In this document: positions 1 to 7,969 of the stretch, in pieces
How the letters are laid out: the number at the start of each line of letters is the position of its first letter
How positions within the stretch are numbered: position 1 is the stretch's first letter
Origin: Clostridia bacterium
GTDB lineage: Bacteria > Bacillota > Clostridia > Oscillospirales > CAG-272
Assembly (NCBI GenBank): GCA_900753295.1
Contig: CAADYQ010000178.1
Span: 1-41,461 of the forward strand
Direction: 5' to 3'
DNA: 41,461 bases
Notes under the pieces: generated by a model
Told to the model about the DNA's origin: nothing
Databases searched by the model: none
What the model saw: the letters and a program-made list of their open reading frames with translations, nothing else
Position numbers and translations under genes: made by a program

Positions 1-1
1 C

Positions 2-412
2 ACGGTAAGCCGTGCTGCCGGCATATGCGGACGCGATGCGATACTTTCGATCGTAGATGCCGAGCCGCTCGGACCGCGTGAGCCGCTCGATATGATGATA
101 ATTTGTCCGTGTACCGGCAATTCGCTTGCCAAGCTCGCGCTCGGAATAACCGACACATCTGTCACAATGGCGGCAAAGGCGCATCTGAGATGCGACCGCC
201 CGCTGGTGATAGCGCTTGCGACCAACGATGCGATGTCTGCGAATTTCAAAAATATTGCGGCGCTTATTGCCCGCAAGTGTGTATATTTCGTTCCCATGAA
301 GCAGGATGATCCGGTCGGCAAGCCGCATTCGCTCGTTGCGGACTTTGCGCTTCTGCCGGAGACCCTGCACGATGCCGAGCGCGGCAGGCAGACACGGAAG
401 GTCTTTATATAA
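2..412 (+). CDS. dpaB: Dipicolinate synthase subunit B (5'-truncated by window edge)
   Basis: This is the C-terminal part of the B subunit (SpoVFB/DpaB), a flavoprotein that with DpaA makes dipicolinic acid in the mother cell during sporulation. The reading frame is open from base 2 with no start in the window, so about a third of the protein lies to the left. Visible family signatures are the IVDAEPLGPREPLD segment leading into MMIICPCTGNSLAKLA, then VTMAAKAHLR, a TNDAMSANFKNI block and YFVPMKQDDPVGKPHSLVA near the end. An internal ATG at 92 is not the start, because conserved sequence continues upstream of it. dpaA is expected just left of the window. The gene is good evidence for a spore-former. 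No clear intrinsic terminator follows it; a new promoter begins about 50 bases downstream. Confidence 0.93.
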   Translation, partial: TVSRAAGICGRDAILSIVDAEPLGPREPLDMMIICPCTGNSLAKLALGITDTSVTMAAKAHLRCDRPLVIALATNDAMSANFKNIAALIARKCVYFVPMKQDDPVGKPHSLVADFALLPETLHDAERGRQTRKVFI

Positions 413-460
413 AACTTCTTGCTATGCATTACGTAGTTACCGCAATGTAATAATTACGCA

Positions 461-489
461 TTGATTTTGATGAAGGAATGTGATATAAT
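461..489 (+). promoter_or_regulatory. Sigma-A type promoter of the flavin-module operon
   Basis: A -35 element TTGATT (461-466) and a perfect -10 TATAAT (484-489) are separated by 17 nt, with TG one base before the -10. It lies 39 nt upstream of the ATG at 528 and is the only strong promoter seen before the three-gene NusG-II/Gx/ApbE unit. Confidence 0.75.
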
Positions 490-527
490 TTTAAGTAAAA
501 TCAATGCAAAAGAGAAGGGAGCGCCGC

Positions 528-899
528 ATGGGGATATCCGGAAGATTTAAGGTCGGGGACGCCATCATCATTGCGGCGGTCCTTGTCGCGGCGGCAATTG
601 CGGCATTGATCCCTTTTATACCGCGGGAGACCGGCAGGACGGTTGAGGTGCGCACGGCGGACGGGCGGGCAGAATACAGTCTCGACGCCACGGGAGAATA
701 CCGGATAAGCTCCGCGGGCTACAATCTCATCCTCAAAATAGAGAACGGGAATGCAAGCATTTCGTCGTCGGATTGCAAGTGCGGGATATGCACCGCACAT
801 GCACCGATCTCACATGCCGGGGAGAGCATAGTGTGCCTTCCAGCGGGCGTGACAGTGCGTGTCAGCGGGAAAGGCGGAGCCGATGGCGAAGCGGGATGA
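528..899 (+). CDS. NusG domain II-containing membrane-anchored protein
   Basis: A 123-residue protein with one N-terminal membrane helix (roughly residues 12-32, rich in Ala/Ile) and an extracytoplasmic NusG-II-like beta domain. The family signature is the cysteine block DCKCGICTAHAPI followed by GESIVCLP near the C-terminus. The ATG at 528 is preferred over the in-frame ATG at 504 because AGAAGGGAG sits just before it, while nothing resembling a ribosome site precedes 504. It overlaps the next gene by 17 nt. In Firmicutes this family typically sits with Gx transporter and ApbE genes, and similar pairs (EetA/EetB, as I recall) occur in the flavin-based extracellular electron transfer locus of Listeria. 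The biochemical role is not established; a redox-linked membrane role is inference from context. Confidence 0.85.
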   Translation: MGISGRFKVGDAIIIAAVLVAAAIAALIPFIPRETGRTVEVRTADGRAEYSLDATGEYRISSAGYNLILKIENGNASISSSDCKCGICTAHAPISHAGESIVCLPAGVTVRVSGKGGADGEAG

Positions 900-1455
900 G
901 CGGTCACGCGCGATACACAGGCTGTGCTTTGATGCCGCCGCACTGTGCATGGCGTTGGCGCTTTCATACATAGAGGCGGTACTGCCTCTCGGCGCGTGGA
1001 TTCCGCTCCCGGGGATCAAGCCGGGGCTTGCGAATATCGTCATAACGCTTGTGTTTTTTACGATTTCGGCGTCGGATGCGGCGGCGATATCATTTTGCCG
1101 TGTACTCGTATCCGGCATGCTTTTCGGAAGCCCTGTTTCCGCTGTCATATCGCTCGGCGGAGCTGCGGCGGCGTTTATCATGCTTTGCATTATAAGCCGC
1201 GTGCGTGTGATGCATAAGCGCATCACCTTCATCGGCGTTTCGGTGCTTTGTGCCGCCGCGCATTCTGGCGGGCAGCTTTCGGCGGTTGCGGCAGTAACGG
1301 TGTCTGCCGGGGCGTTCTCGTATCTCCCGGTGATGCTTGCCGCGGCGTGCGTTTTCGGTACGGTCAACGGTGCTTTGCTCAATGTCATGATATCTCCGGT
1401 CGGGCGGATACTTAAAAATACGGGAACGGTAAATGAAAAAGACAGCATATCTTAA
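883..1455 (+). CDS. Gx transporter family membrane protein
   Basis: A 190-residue integral membrane protein with about five hydrophobic helices, of the family often misnamed heptaprenyl diphosphate synthase component I. The typical opening is visible: a first helix ending in EAVLPLGAWIPLPGIKPGLANI, where the PGIKPGLAN motif is diagnostic, then a helix with FCRVLVSGMLFGSP. The ATG at 883 is chosen because AAAGGCGGAG lies just upstream; a GTG at 859 would give eight more residues without a ribosome site. It overlaps the preceding gene by 17 nt and the following apbE by 23 nt, so the three are almost certainly co-translated. The fold resembles ECF S components. Its substrate is unknown; a partner role in membrane redox or flavin handling is inferred from ApbE next door. 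Confidence 0.85.
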   Translation: MAKRDERSRAIHRLCFDAAALCMALALSYIEAVLPLGAWIPLPGIKPGLANIVITLVFFTISASDAAAISFCRVLVSGMLFGSPVSAVISLGGAAAAFIMLCIISRVRVMHKRITFIGVSVLCAAAHSGGQLSAVAAVTVSAGAFSYLPVMLAAACVFGTVNGALLNVMISPVGRILKNTGTVNEKDSIS

Positions 1456-2500
1456 AGCGATCACGATAATTATTGCAACGTTTTTGCTTCTTGCGTCATG
1501 CGGCGGTGCCGAAGCGCGCTATGTCAGCGATTCTTTTTTTGCAATGGACACATTGATAGAAGTGAAGCTGGCGAAGGAGACAGCGGACAGCGCAAATATT
1601 TTTGCGGAGTGTCGCAGGATCACCGCAGAGCTGGACGCTATGCTATCGGCTGAGAACGGTGCATCTGAGATAGCACGGTTCAATATGTCGGGCGAGGGAT
1701 GCAATGTGAGCCGCGAGGTCGGTGAAGTATTTCTTGCGGCGCGCAGCGTGTGGCTTGCCAGCGGCGGCGCATTTGATCCTACCACATACCCGGCGACGCT
1801 GTTGTGGCGTGCGGAAAGTGCAGCGGGGACGCTCCCGTCCGACGATGAAATATCGGGTGCGGCAGCCAAAAAGGGCATGGAGCTTATCGATTACGATGAA
1901 GCGAGCGGATTTCTGGCAAAAAGTCAGCCGTGGGTCATGCTGGACCTCGGCGGTGTCGGCAAGGGCTATGCCGAGGAAAAGGTGATAGAATATCTCGGAG
2001 CGACCGATGCCGCATACGGAGTGCTGTCGTTTGGCGGCAACATATCTGTTTTCGGGAGCCACCCGCGCGGGGATTTTCGCATAGCTCTGCGCGATCCTTC
2101 GGGAAACGGATATGCGGGCGACATTTCGGTCACATCGGGTTATGTGTCGGTGTCCGGAGGCTATGAGCGTTATTATGAAATAGACGGCAGGAAATACTGC
2201 CATATTATCGATCCCGCAAGCGGTATCCCTGTTGATGGAGCAATAGAGAGCGCGGCTGTGATCTCCGCGAACGGCGCGGCGGCGGATGCGCTTTCCACCG
2301 CTTTGTTCGTGAGCGGATCGGTGGACGCGATGCTTGAGCTTTACAGCTCGCAAAAAGGGACCGCGCTTGAATTTGAAGCGATCCTTATATACGAAAATGA
2401 AATATACATCACTCCGGGGCTTGAGGGCTTTTTCACGCTTTCGTGCGGAAGAACACTGAAAACCGCGGGTGGTGAAGCGAATAAGCCTGAAAACAAATAA
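1433..2500 (+). CDS. apbE: FAD:protein FMN transferase (ApbE), lipoprotein
   Basis: A 355-residue flavin transferase that attaches FMN through a phosphoester bond to Thr/Ser of extracytoplasmic acceptor proteins, using FAD and Mg2+. The N-terminus is a lipoprotein signal with lipobox LLASC, lipidated Cys at residue 23, so the enzyme is anchored on the outer face of the membrane. Family motifs follow in order: FFAMDTLIEV, GGAFDPTTYP, the MLDLGGVGKGYA loop, LSFGGNISVFG, HIIDPASGIPV and NGAAADALSTALFVSG, which contains the metal-binding Asp. GGGAACGG precedes the ATG, which lies within the end of the Gx gene. No FMN-binding-domain acceptor is encoded in the window, so its target must be elsewhere (Rnf or an FMN_bind lipoprotein are the usual candidates). 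Confidence 0.93.
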   Translation: MKKTAYLKAITIIIATFLLLASCGGAEARYVSDSFFAMDTLIEVKLAKETADSANIFAECRRITAELDAMLSAENGASEIARFNMSGEGCNVSREVGEVFLAARSVWLASGGAFDPTTYPATLLWRAESAAGTLPSDDEISGAAAKKGMELIDYDEASGFLAKSQPWVMLDLGGVGKGYAEEKVIEYLGATDAAYGVLSFGGNISVFGSHPRGDFRIALRDPSGNGYAGDISVTSGYVSVSGGYERYYEIDGRKYCHIIDPASGIPVDGAIESAAVISANGAAADALSTALFVSGSVDAMLELYSSQKGTALEFEAILIYENEIYITPGLEGFFTLSCGRTLKTAGGEANKPENK

Positions 2501-2544
2501 AAGCATACTTGCAGGTAATGTGGTTTTCAAACCCGTTTGTGCCG

Positions 2545-2569
2545 TTCAAATCAAACGCAATGATTTGAA
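2545..2569. repeat. 9-bp inverted repeat before miaB
   Basis: TTCAAATCA and TGATTTGAA form a perfect 9-bp dyad with a 7-nt loop, followed by TTTT. It lies between apbE and miaB. It could be a weak AT-rich terminator or an operator; the low GC of the stem makes efficient termination doubtful. Confidence 0.4.
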
Positions 2570-2575
2570 TTTTCT

Positions 2576-4054
2576 ATGCATGCCAAGGGAAAGAGCACAG
2601 ATGTTAAGAAAGGAATGGCTATAAAAGTGAACAGCAACGTTGAAAAAACAGAAAAAATGCGTGACAGGAGACTCTCGCCCGAGGAGGCTTCCGCGGCACG
2701 GAAATATGCGGCTTTGATACGTGAATACAACCGCGGCGCGGGAAGAAAGGTGTATGTTCAGACATTCGGATGCCAGCAGAACGAGGCTGACAGCGAATTG
2801 CTCGCCGGAATATCCGCAGATATGGGCTACGAGCCGACATCGGATCCGGATGAGGCGGACCTTATACTTGTTAACACCTGTGCCGTTCGCGAGCATGCCG
2901 AAAAGAAGGCGCTTTCGTCGATAGGACAGCTAAAGCACCAAAAGCGCCGCCGTCCGGATATGATAATAGGCGTGTGCGGATGCATGGTGTCGCAGATAAG
3001 TCGTGCCGATCAGCTGAAAAACAGCTATCCTTACGTTGACTTTACATTTGGCACATCGTCGCTGTATATGCTTCCCGAGCTTGTGTGGAAGCGGCTGTCG
3101 GGCGGACCGCGGCGCTTTCTCATGCCGGACGATGAACCGGCAGTTGCGGAGGGACTTCCCGTGCGCCGCGAATCGTCATACCGCGCATGGGTCAGCATAA
3201 TGTACGGCTGCAACAATTTTTGCTCGTATTGTATAGTTCCTTATGTCCGCGGACGCGAGCGCAGCCGCAGACCGGAAAATATAGTGGAGGAGGTGCGCGG
3301 ACTTGTTGCCGACGGTGTGAAGGATATCACACTGCTTGGACAGAATGTGAACTCCTATGGCAAGGGTTGTTCGTTTGACTGCGATTTTGCCGACCTCATA
3401 ATGAGACTTGCGGATATCGACGGCGACTGGAAGCTACACTTTATGACGAGCCATCCCAAGGACGCATCGCACAAGCTGATAGACGCAATGGCGGCAAACC
3501 CGCACGTTGCACGTCAGCTGCATTTGCCGCTTCAGTCGGGCAGCGACCGCGTGCTCGCGGCAATGAACCGTCATTACGATACCGCGCGTTATCTTGAAAC
3601 CGTTGATTATGCGCGCGAAAAAATGCCGGATATCGTACTCAGCTCGGATATCATCGTGGGATTTCCCGGCGAGACGGATGAAGAATTCGAGGCAACGCTT
3701 GATATCCTGCGCCGTGTAAGATATGATATGGTGTATTCCTTCATCTATTCGCCGCGCAGCGGCACACCGGCTGCCGCAATGACCGATCAGGTCCCGGACG
3801 AGGTCAAGGGGAAGCGAATGGATGCATTGCTGGCGCTCCAGACCGAGATATCCGGCGAGATAAACCGTAAATACATAGGCAAAAATATGCGCGTGCTGTG
3901 CGACGGAAAAAGCAAGACGGACCCGAACGTTACATCTGCGCGCACCGAAGGCGGCAAGATCGTTCTTTTTGACGGCGGGAACATCACCGGTGAGTATGTA
4001 AATGTAAAAATAACGGACTCGCGTCCGTTTGCTCTGATAGGAGAGAAAATATAA
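2576..4054 (+). CDS. miaB: tRNA-2-methylthio-N6-isopentenyladenosine37 synthase MiaB
   Basis: A radical SAM methylthiotransferase that adds 2-methylthio to i6A37 in tRNAs reading UNN codons. The N-terminal UPF0004 domain starts at RKVYVQTFGCQQNEADSE and carries the three auxiliary-cluster cysteines (Cys66, Cys102, Cys136). The radical SAM triad is CNNFCSYC (Cys212, 216, 219). LLGQNVNSYG, LPLQSGSDRVL and SSDIIVGFPGETDEEF follow, and a TRAM domain closes the 492-residue protein. About 57 residues precede the first conserved motif, as in Bacillus MiaB, so an early start is expected. ATG 2576 has no obvious ribosome site, and ATG 2615 (AAAGGA directly abutting) and GTG 2627 are alternatives; the true start is uncertain. 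mutS and mutL follow after an inserted convergent gene, a common Clostridia neighbourhood. miaA is not present. Confidence 0.95.
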   Translation: MHAKGKSTDVKKGMAIKVNSNVEKTEKMRDRRLSPEEASAARKYAALIREYNRGAGRKVYVQTFGCQQNEADSELLAGISADMGYEPTSDPDEADLILVNTCAVREHAEKKALSSIGQLKHQKRRRPDMIIGVCGCMVSQISRADQLKNSYPYVDFTFGTSSLYMLPELVWKRLSGGPRRFLMPDDEPAVAEGLPVRRESSYRAWVSIMYGCNNFCSYCIVPYVRGRERSRRPENIVEEVRGLVADGVKDITLLGQNVNSYGKGCSFDCDFADLIMRLADIDGDWKLHFMTSHPKDASHKLIDAMAANPHVARQLHLPLQSGSDRVLAAMNRHYDTARYLETVDYAREKMPDIVLSSDIIVGFPGETDEEFEATLDILRRVRYDMVYSFIYSPRSGTPAAAMTDQVPDEVKGKRMDALLALQTEISGEINRKYIGKNMRVLCDGKSKTDPNVTSARTEGGKIVLFDGGNITGEYVNVKITDSRPFALIGEKI

Positions 4055-4078
4055 AGGCAGACCGAAGGGTCAATGACG

Positions 4079-4127
4079 ACGGCGGCACCGAAAAAACTCG
4101 CTTTGAGTTTTCCGGCGCCGCCGTTTT
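4079..4127. terminator. Terminator between convergent miaB and YcxB-like gene
   Basis: A long GC-rich hairpin: the arm at 4079-4099 (ACGGCGGC..ACTC) pairs with 4105-4124 (GAGT..GCCGCCGT) around a 5-nt loop, with one mismatch and a small bulge, followed by TTTT on the plus strand. It lies 24 nt past miaB and just beyond the end of the minus-strand gene, so it can serve both. Confidence 0.8.
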
Positions 4128-4132
4128 GCGAT

Positions 4133-4666
4133 TCAGTAATTCAGGATCGTGTATTTTTCACCGAACCTGAGGGCAAACAGCTTGTGAAGCTCTGTAAGGT
4201 CGGTATCGGAAATACCGGATTTGTCGATTATATATGCCGACTGCTTTGTGATGTAGAAAAAGACATAATTCTTGGTTTCGCGAATGCTCACCGGTGTGTT
4301 ATATGATATTTTTTCTGTGGATTCAAACTCATCGGAAAATGAGAGCGATATTATCTCATCATCGGCAAAAGTCAGGGTCTGACGGACGTTGCCGAGGTTT
4401 TTTCTTGCGTTGAATATTATACGCGGTAAGATAAGATAGATGTAAAGCTGAAAAAGCAGGCTCAGTGCGATGAGTGCGATCATGATCAGTGCTTTTGAGT
4501 CAAAGCCTCCGAATGCAACAGTGATCGCTACGCACATAATGCAAAATAATTCGATCGCAATGAAGACGATAAAACGCTTTTGTGGGTCGGCTTTTTTGTA
4601 CAGACCTGAGCGGGCAAAAGCTGTGATGGCTTTTTTGTCGTATATGCAATTTACTGTGATGTTCAT
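4133..4666 (-). CDS. YcxB-like membrane protein
   Basis: A 177-residue protein with the layout of YcxB-like proteins: a short N-terminal beta/helix segment, two adjacent membrane helices (about residues 31-55 and 60-83), then a cytoplasmic PH-like beta domain. The C-terminal half shows the pattern FADDEIISLSFSDEFEST, then VSIRETKNYVFFYI and SAYIIDKSGI, typical of this family. The function is unknown. The start at 4666 is preferred because ACGGAGAAGC lies directly upstream; an in-frame ATG at 4702 lacks a ribosome site. It has its own promoter (4722-4750), stands alone, and points at miaB across a shared terminator. Confidence 0.75.
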   Translation of the reverse strand: MNITVNCIYDKKAITAFARSGLYKKADPQKRFIVFIAIELFCIMCVAITVAFGGFDSKALIMIALIALSLLFQLYIYLILPRIIFNARKNLGNVRQTLTFADDEIISLSFSDEFESTEKISYNTPVSIRETKNYVFFYITKQSAYIIDKSGISDTDLTELHKLFALRFGEKYTILNY

Positions 4667-4721
4667 GCTTCTCCGTTCCGCGGTGATCGACTTATCATTC
4701 ATTTACCGCTTATATGATATT

Positions 4722-4750
4722 ATGATACAGTATTTTGCGGCGTGTGTCAA
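4722..4750 (-). promoter_or_regulatory. Sigma-A type promoter of the YcxB-like gene
   Basis: On the minus strand, a perfect TTGACA (4745-4750) and TATCAT (4722-4727) are 17 nt apart, about 55 nt upstream of the ATG at 4666. The start at 4702 would leave a leader of only about a dozen bases, which further favours 4666. Confidence 0.75.
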
Positions 4751-4780
4751 GTGAGGGGAGTGTTTTTCGACGAAAAAAGG

Positions 4781-4808
4781 ACTTATACCTACATTTTTTA
4801 ATATAAGT
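4781..4808. promoter_or_regulatory. Dyad abutting the ylbF promoter
   Basis: ACTTATA (4781-4787) and TATAAGT (4802-4808) form a 7-bp inverted repeat with a 14-nt AT-rich centre, ending two bases before the -35 of the ylbF promoter. It could be an operator or UP-like element. No regulator can be named from sequence. Confidence 0.3.
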
Positions 4809-4810
4809 AC

Positions 4811-4839
4811 TTGCGTAAATCCTTATTTTGAGGTATAAT
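4811..4839 (+). promoter_or_regulatory. Sigma-A type promoter of ylbF-mutS-mutL-tgt
   Basis: TTGCGT (4811-4816) and TATAAT (4834-4839) with a 17-nt spacer. It is the only good promoter seen before ylbF, and the following genes are 32-37 nt apart without terminators, so it probably drives the run to tgt. Confidence 0.7.
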
Positions 4840-4908
4840 AATATGAATCATACTTTCTATGCATTATGAAGCGGTATGAAAAAACCAAACAGAACAACGG
4901 AGAACAAA

Positions 4909-5301
4909 ATGGATATTATCAAGATGGCTCACGATATCGGCAAAGCGGTAAAGGAAAGCGATGAAATGAAGGCATATGAGGCTGCCCAGGCTGCATACCT
5001 TGCTGACAGCGCGATCCAGACCAAGGTGACCGAATACAACGTTCAGCAGAAGGCATTTGCCGACGAAAGCGCCAAAACCGCGCCCAACGACTTTTTGCTC
5101 GGTGCTATCCGCACACGTCTTGAGGCTCTTGCGGGTGAGATCACCGCAGCGCCCTCATATGTTGCGTTTGCAGAATCACAGGAAAAGGTGACGGCTCTTC
5201 TTGCCGAGATCAATGAAACGATCATGGCTGAGGTGACCGGTGAGGAGCATCATCATCACGATTGCTCGCACGACTGCTCCTGCTGCGGCGGCTGCCACTG
5301 A
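4909..5301 (+). CDS. YlbF family protein with Cys/His-rich C-terminal tail
   Basis: A 130-residue, mostly helical protein of the YlbF/YmcA family. In Bacillus, YlbF, YmcA and YaaT form the Y-complex, which influences Spo0A phosphorylation and RNase Y activity and carries iron-sulfur clusters. The body (MDIIKMAHDIGKAVKESDE onward) matches the family's helical repeat. The last 17 residues, HHHHDCSHDCSCCGGCH, hold five Cys and six His, a likely metal or Fe-S site. The ATG at 4909 is chosen over 4876 because CGGAG lies just upstream and the family usually begins with this short segment. mutS starts 36 nt later and shares the promoter. No YmcA or YaaT gene is in the window. Which YlbF-family subgroup this is cannot be settled by eye. 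Confidence 0.85.
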   Translation: MDIIKMAHDIGKAVKESDEMKAYEAAQAAYLADSAIQTKVTEYNVQQKAFADESAKTAPNDFLLGAIRTRLEALAGEITAAPSYVAFAESQEKVTALLAEINETIMAEVTGEEHHHHDCSHDCSCCGGCH

Positions 5302-5325
5302 CATTTAACGTAATTTCATAAAAGG

Positions 5326-5337
5326 GAGGATATCCTC
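5326..5337 (+). promoter_or_regulatory. Palindromic ribosome binding site of mutS
   Basis: The mutS Shine-Dalgarno GGGAGGA overlaps a perfect 12-nt palindrome, GAGGATATCCTC, that runs up to the ATG. As RNA it could pair between transcripts or, with a small loop, partly mask the site. It may be chance. Confidence 0.35.
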
Positions 5338-7932
5338 ATGACTCCTATGATGGAGCAATACTTTGAAATAAAAAATCAATATAAGGATTTCCTGCTTTTT
5401 TACCGTCTCGGCGACTTTTACGAGATGTTTTTTGATGATGCCATCGTCGCGTCGCGCGTGCTTGAGCTTACGCTCACCGGGCGCGACTGCGGCGAGGCAG
5501 AGCGCGCCCCGATGTGCGGAGTTCCTTTCCACAGTGCCGAAACATATATCGCAACTCTGATCGAAAAGGGCTACAAGGTGGCGATATGCGAGCAGATGGA
5601 GAATCCCGCCACTGCAAAGGGACTTGTAAAGCGCGAGGTGATACGTATCATCACCCCCGGTACGGTCACGGAGGCGTCGATGCTCCCCGAAACGCGCAAC
5701 AATTATCTTGCGTCGGTATTCATCGACGAAGGCGGCGCAGGCGTCTGCTTTGCGGATATTTCCACGGCGCAGATATTTGCCACATCTTTTGAAACGACGC
5801 AGTATCTTCCGCAGCTTATCGGCGAGCTTGGTACATATGCACCGCGCGAGGTGCTGATAAATCTGCCGCACAAGCTTTGTCCGGAGCTTGTGGATTTCGT
5901 CAAAAATCGTCTCAACGCTGTTATAAGCGACGGAGATGCCTCAAAATATGAGTATAAGTCCGCGGCGGAGGCAGTCAGAGCACAATTTTCGGCTACGCTT
6001 CGCGACGGCGATCTTGACAAACGCAGGCTTATATGCGCCCTCGGCGCACTGCTTGCGTATATAGCCGATACACAAAAAACGGACATTACCTACATAAAAG
6101 AGCTGAACATATACGAGAACGGTCAGTATATGCAGCTCGATCTTAATTCACGCCGCAATCTCGAGCTGACAGAGACTATGCGCTCCAAGGACCGCAAGGG
6201 CTCTTTGCTCGGCGTGCTTGATAAAACATCATCGGCAGCCGGAGCGCGTTTGCTGCGCCAGTGGGTGGAGCACCCGCTGCTCAGCATCAGTGCGATCACC
6301 CGCAGACAGGCGGCTATCGGCGAGCTGTTGGATGATTATATGCTGCGCGAGGATCTGCGCGAGCATATGGAATCGGTGCTCGATATCGAAAGGCTTGTGA
6401 CAAGGATCGTTTACGGTACAGCCAATGCGCGCGATCTGCGCGCGGTATCGACCACGCTCGGCGTGCTTCCCGATGTACGCGAGCTGATATCAAAGTGCAA
6501 AAGTGATGAGCTTTCCGCAATTTACAGCGCGCTTGATACTCTTGACGATGTTGTGTCGCTTATAAACAGCGCTATCGTCGAAACGCCGCCTGCCACGGTC
6601 CGTGAGGGCGGTATGATCGCCGACGGATATAACGAGGACGTGGACAAGCTGCGTGCCATAGTGTCCGACGGCAAAGGATGGATCGAGAAATTTACCGAAA
6701 AAGAACGCGAAGCGACCGGAATCAAGACTTTGCGTGTCGGCTACAATCGCGTTTTCGGATATTATATTGAAGTTACGCGTTCTCTGGTGGGACAGGTCCC
6801 GGATGACAGATACATACGCAAGCAGACGCTTGCGAACTGTGAGAGATATATCACTCAGGAGCTTAAGGATACCGAGTCTGCAGTGCTCGGAGCCGGCGAC
6901 AGACTGTGTACGCTGGAGTACGATATTTTTACCGAGATACGTAAAAAGGTCGCGGAGAATTCCGCACGTATACAGCGCGCCGCGGCGCTTCTCGCGAGGA
7001 TAGACGTATATATCTCTCTTGCATCGGTCGCCGCCAAAAACAATTACACCTGTCCGCACCTTAATGTGCGCGGCGCCATTGAGATAAAGGACGGGCGCCA
7101 TCCCGTGGTCGAGCTATTTGTAAAGGACAGCTATTTTGTGCCTAACGATACATCGCTTGACATGAAAAAGAACCGCATAATGATAATCACCGGTCCGAAT
7201 ATGGCTGGTAAGTCAACATATATGCGGCAGGTGGCGCTGATAGCGGTAATGACGCAGATAGGTTCGTTCGTGCCGGCATCAGATGCCGACATGTGCATAA
7301 TGGACCGCGTATTTACAAGAGTCGGTGCATCTGATGATCTTGCATCGGGGCAGTCAACGTTCATGCTTGAGATGACCGAGGTCGCGAACATTCTCAACAA
7401 CGCGACAAAGAACAGCCTCGTGATATACGACGAGGTAGGACGCGGGACATCGACCTTTGACGGCATGAGCATAGCGCGCGCTATTATTGAATATACTCAA
7501 AGCCGTAAAGTCGGCTGTAAAACGCTTTTTGCGACTCATTATCACGAGCTTACCGCGCTTGAGGATGAGCTGGACGGCGTTGTGAATTATAATGTTGCCG
7601 CACGCAAGCGTGGTGATTCCGTGATTTTTCTACGCAAGATAGTTCGCGGCTCGACCGACGACAGCTACGGTATCGAGGTCGCGAAGCTTGCCGGAGTTCC
7701 GAACGAGGTGATAAAGCGTGCAAAAGAGGTGTTGGCTGACGTGGAGGCTCGTGCGCGAGCGGCGGCTGAAGCCGACGGCTCGGTGCATAAGCCGGTGGAT
7801 GACGGCACAATATCAATAGAGGACTGCATGCGCGAGCAGGTTATAAACGACCTGAAGGCTGTCGATGTAAATACGCTATCTCCGATAGAGGCGATGAATT
7901 TCTTATTTGAACTTCAGAAAAAGCTCAAGTGA
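5338..7932 (+). CDS. mutS: DNA mismatch repair protein MutS
   Basis: An 864-residue mismatch sensor of usual MutS1 length. It binds mispairs as a dimer and recruits MutL through ATP-driven clamp formation. The N-terminal domain has the mismatch-reading Phe-X-Glu motif in LGDFYEMFFDDA (Phe27, Glu29), with CGVPFHSAE following. The lever/clamp region contains NLELTETMRSKDRKGSLLG and GYNRVFGYYIEVT. The ATPase domain has Walker A GPNMAGKST (about residue 619), DDLASGQSTFMLEM, Walker B SLVIYDEVGRGTSTFDG and the TLFATHYHEL switch histidine region. The C-terminus ends with the SPIEAMNFLFELQKKL helix. mutL follows after 37 nt. Confidence 0.98.
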   Translation: MTPMMEQYFEIKNQYKDFLLFYRLGDFYEMFFDDAIVASRVLELTLTGRDCGEAERAPMCGVPFHSAETYIATLIEKGYKVAICEQMENPATAKGLVKREVIRIITPGTVTEASMLPETRNNYLASVFIDEGGAGVCFADISTAQIFATSFETTQYLPQLIGELGTYAPREVLINLPHKLCPELVDFVKNRLNAVISDGDASKYEYKSAAEAVRAQFSATLRDGDLDKRRLICALGALLAYIADTQKTDITYIKELNIYENGQYMQLDLNSRRNLELTETMRSKDRKGSLLGVLDKTSSAAGARLLRQWVEHPLLSISAITRRQAAIGELLDDYMLREDLREHMESVLDIERLVTRIVYGTANARDLRAVSTTLGVLPDVRELISKCKSDELSAIYSALDTLDDVVSLINSAIVETPPATVREGGMIADGYNEDVDKLRAIVSDGKGWIEKFTEKEREATGIKTLRVGYNRVFGYYIEVTRSLVGQVPDDRYIRKQTLANCERYITQELKDTESAVLGAGDRLCTLEYDIFTEIRKKVAENSARIQRAAALLARIDVYISLASVAAKNNYTCPHLNVRGAIEIKDGRHPVVELFVKDSYFVPNDTSLDMKKNRIMIITGPNMAGKSTYMRQVALIAVMTQIGSFVPASDADMCIMDRVFTRVGASDDLASGQSTFMLEMTEVANILNNATKNSLVIYDEVGRGTSTFDGMSIARAIIEYTQSRKVGCKTLFATHYHELTALEDELDGVVNYNVAARKRGDSVIFLRKIVRGSTDDSYGIEVAKLAGVPNEVIKRAKEVLADVEARARAAAEADGSVHKPVDDGTISIEDCMREQVINDLKAVDVNTLSPIEAMNFLFELQKKLK

Positions 7933-7969
7933 CACTGATACATAAATTCTGAAAGGTAAATCGGAAGTA

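Noticed and set aside
413..460. Terminator after dpaB
   Set aside because: Only scattered, imperfect TTAC/GTAA pairings; no stem with a T run could be built.
1643..2530. Long open frame of 295 codons on the strand opposite apbE
   Set aside because: It mirrors the codon bias of apbE, shows no recognisable family, and apbE is certain on the other strand.
2601..2624. Seven-codon leader ORF (MLRKEWL) overlapping the miaB 5' end
   Set aside because: It overlaps the plausible miaB coding region in another frame and has no repeated codon typical of attenuation peptides; probably chance.
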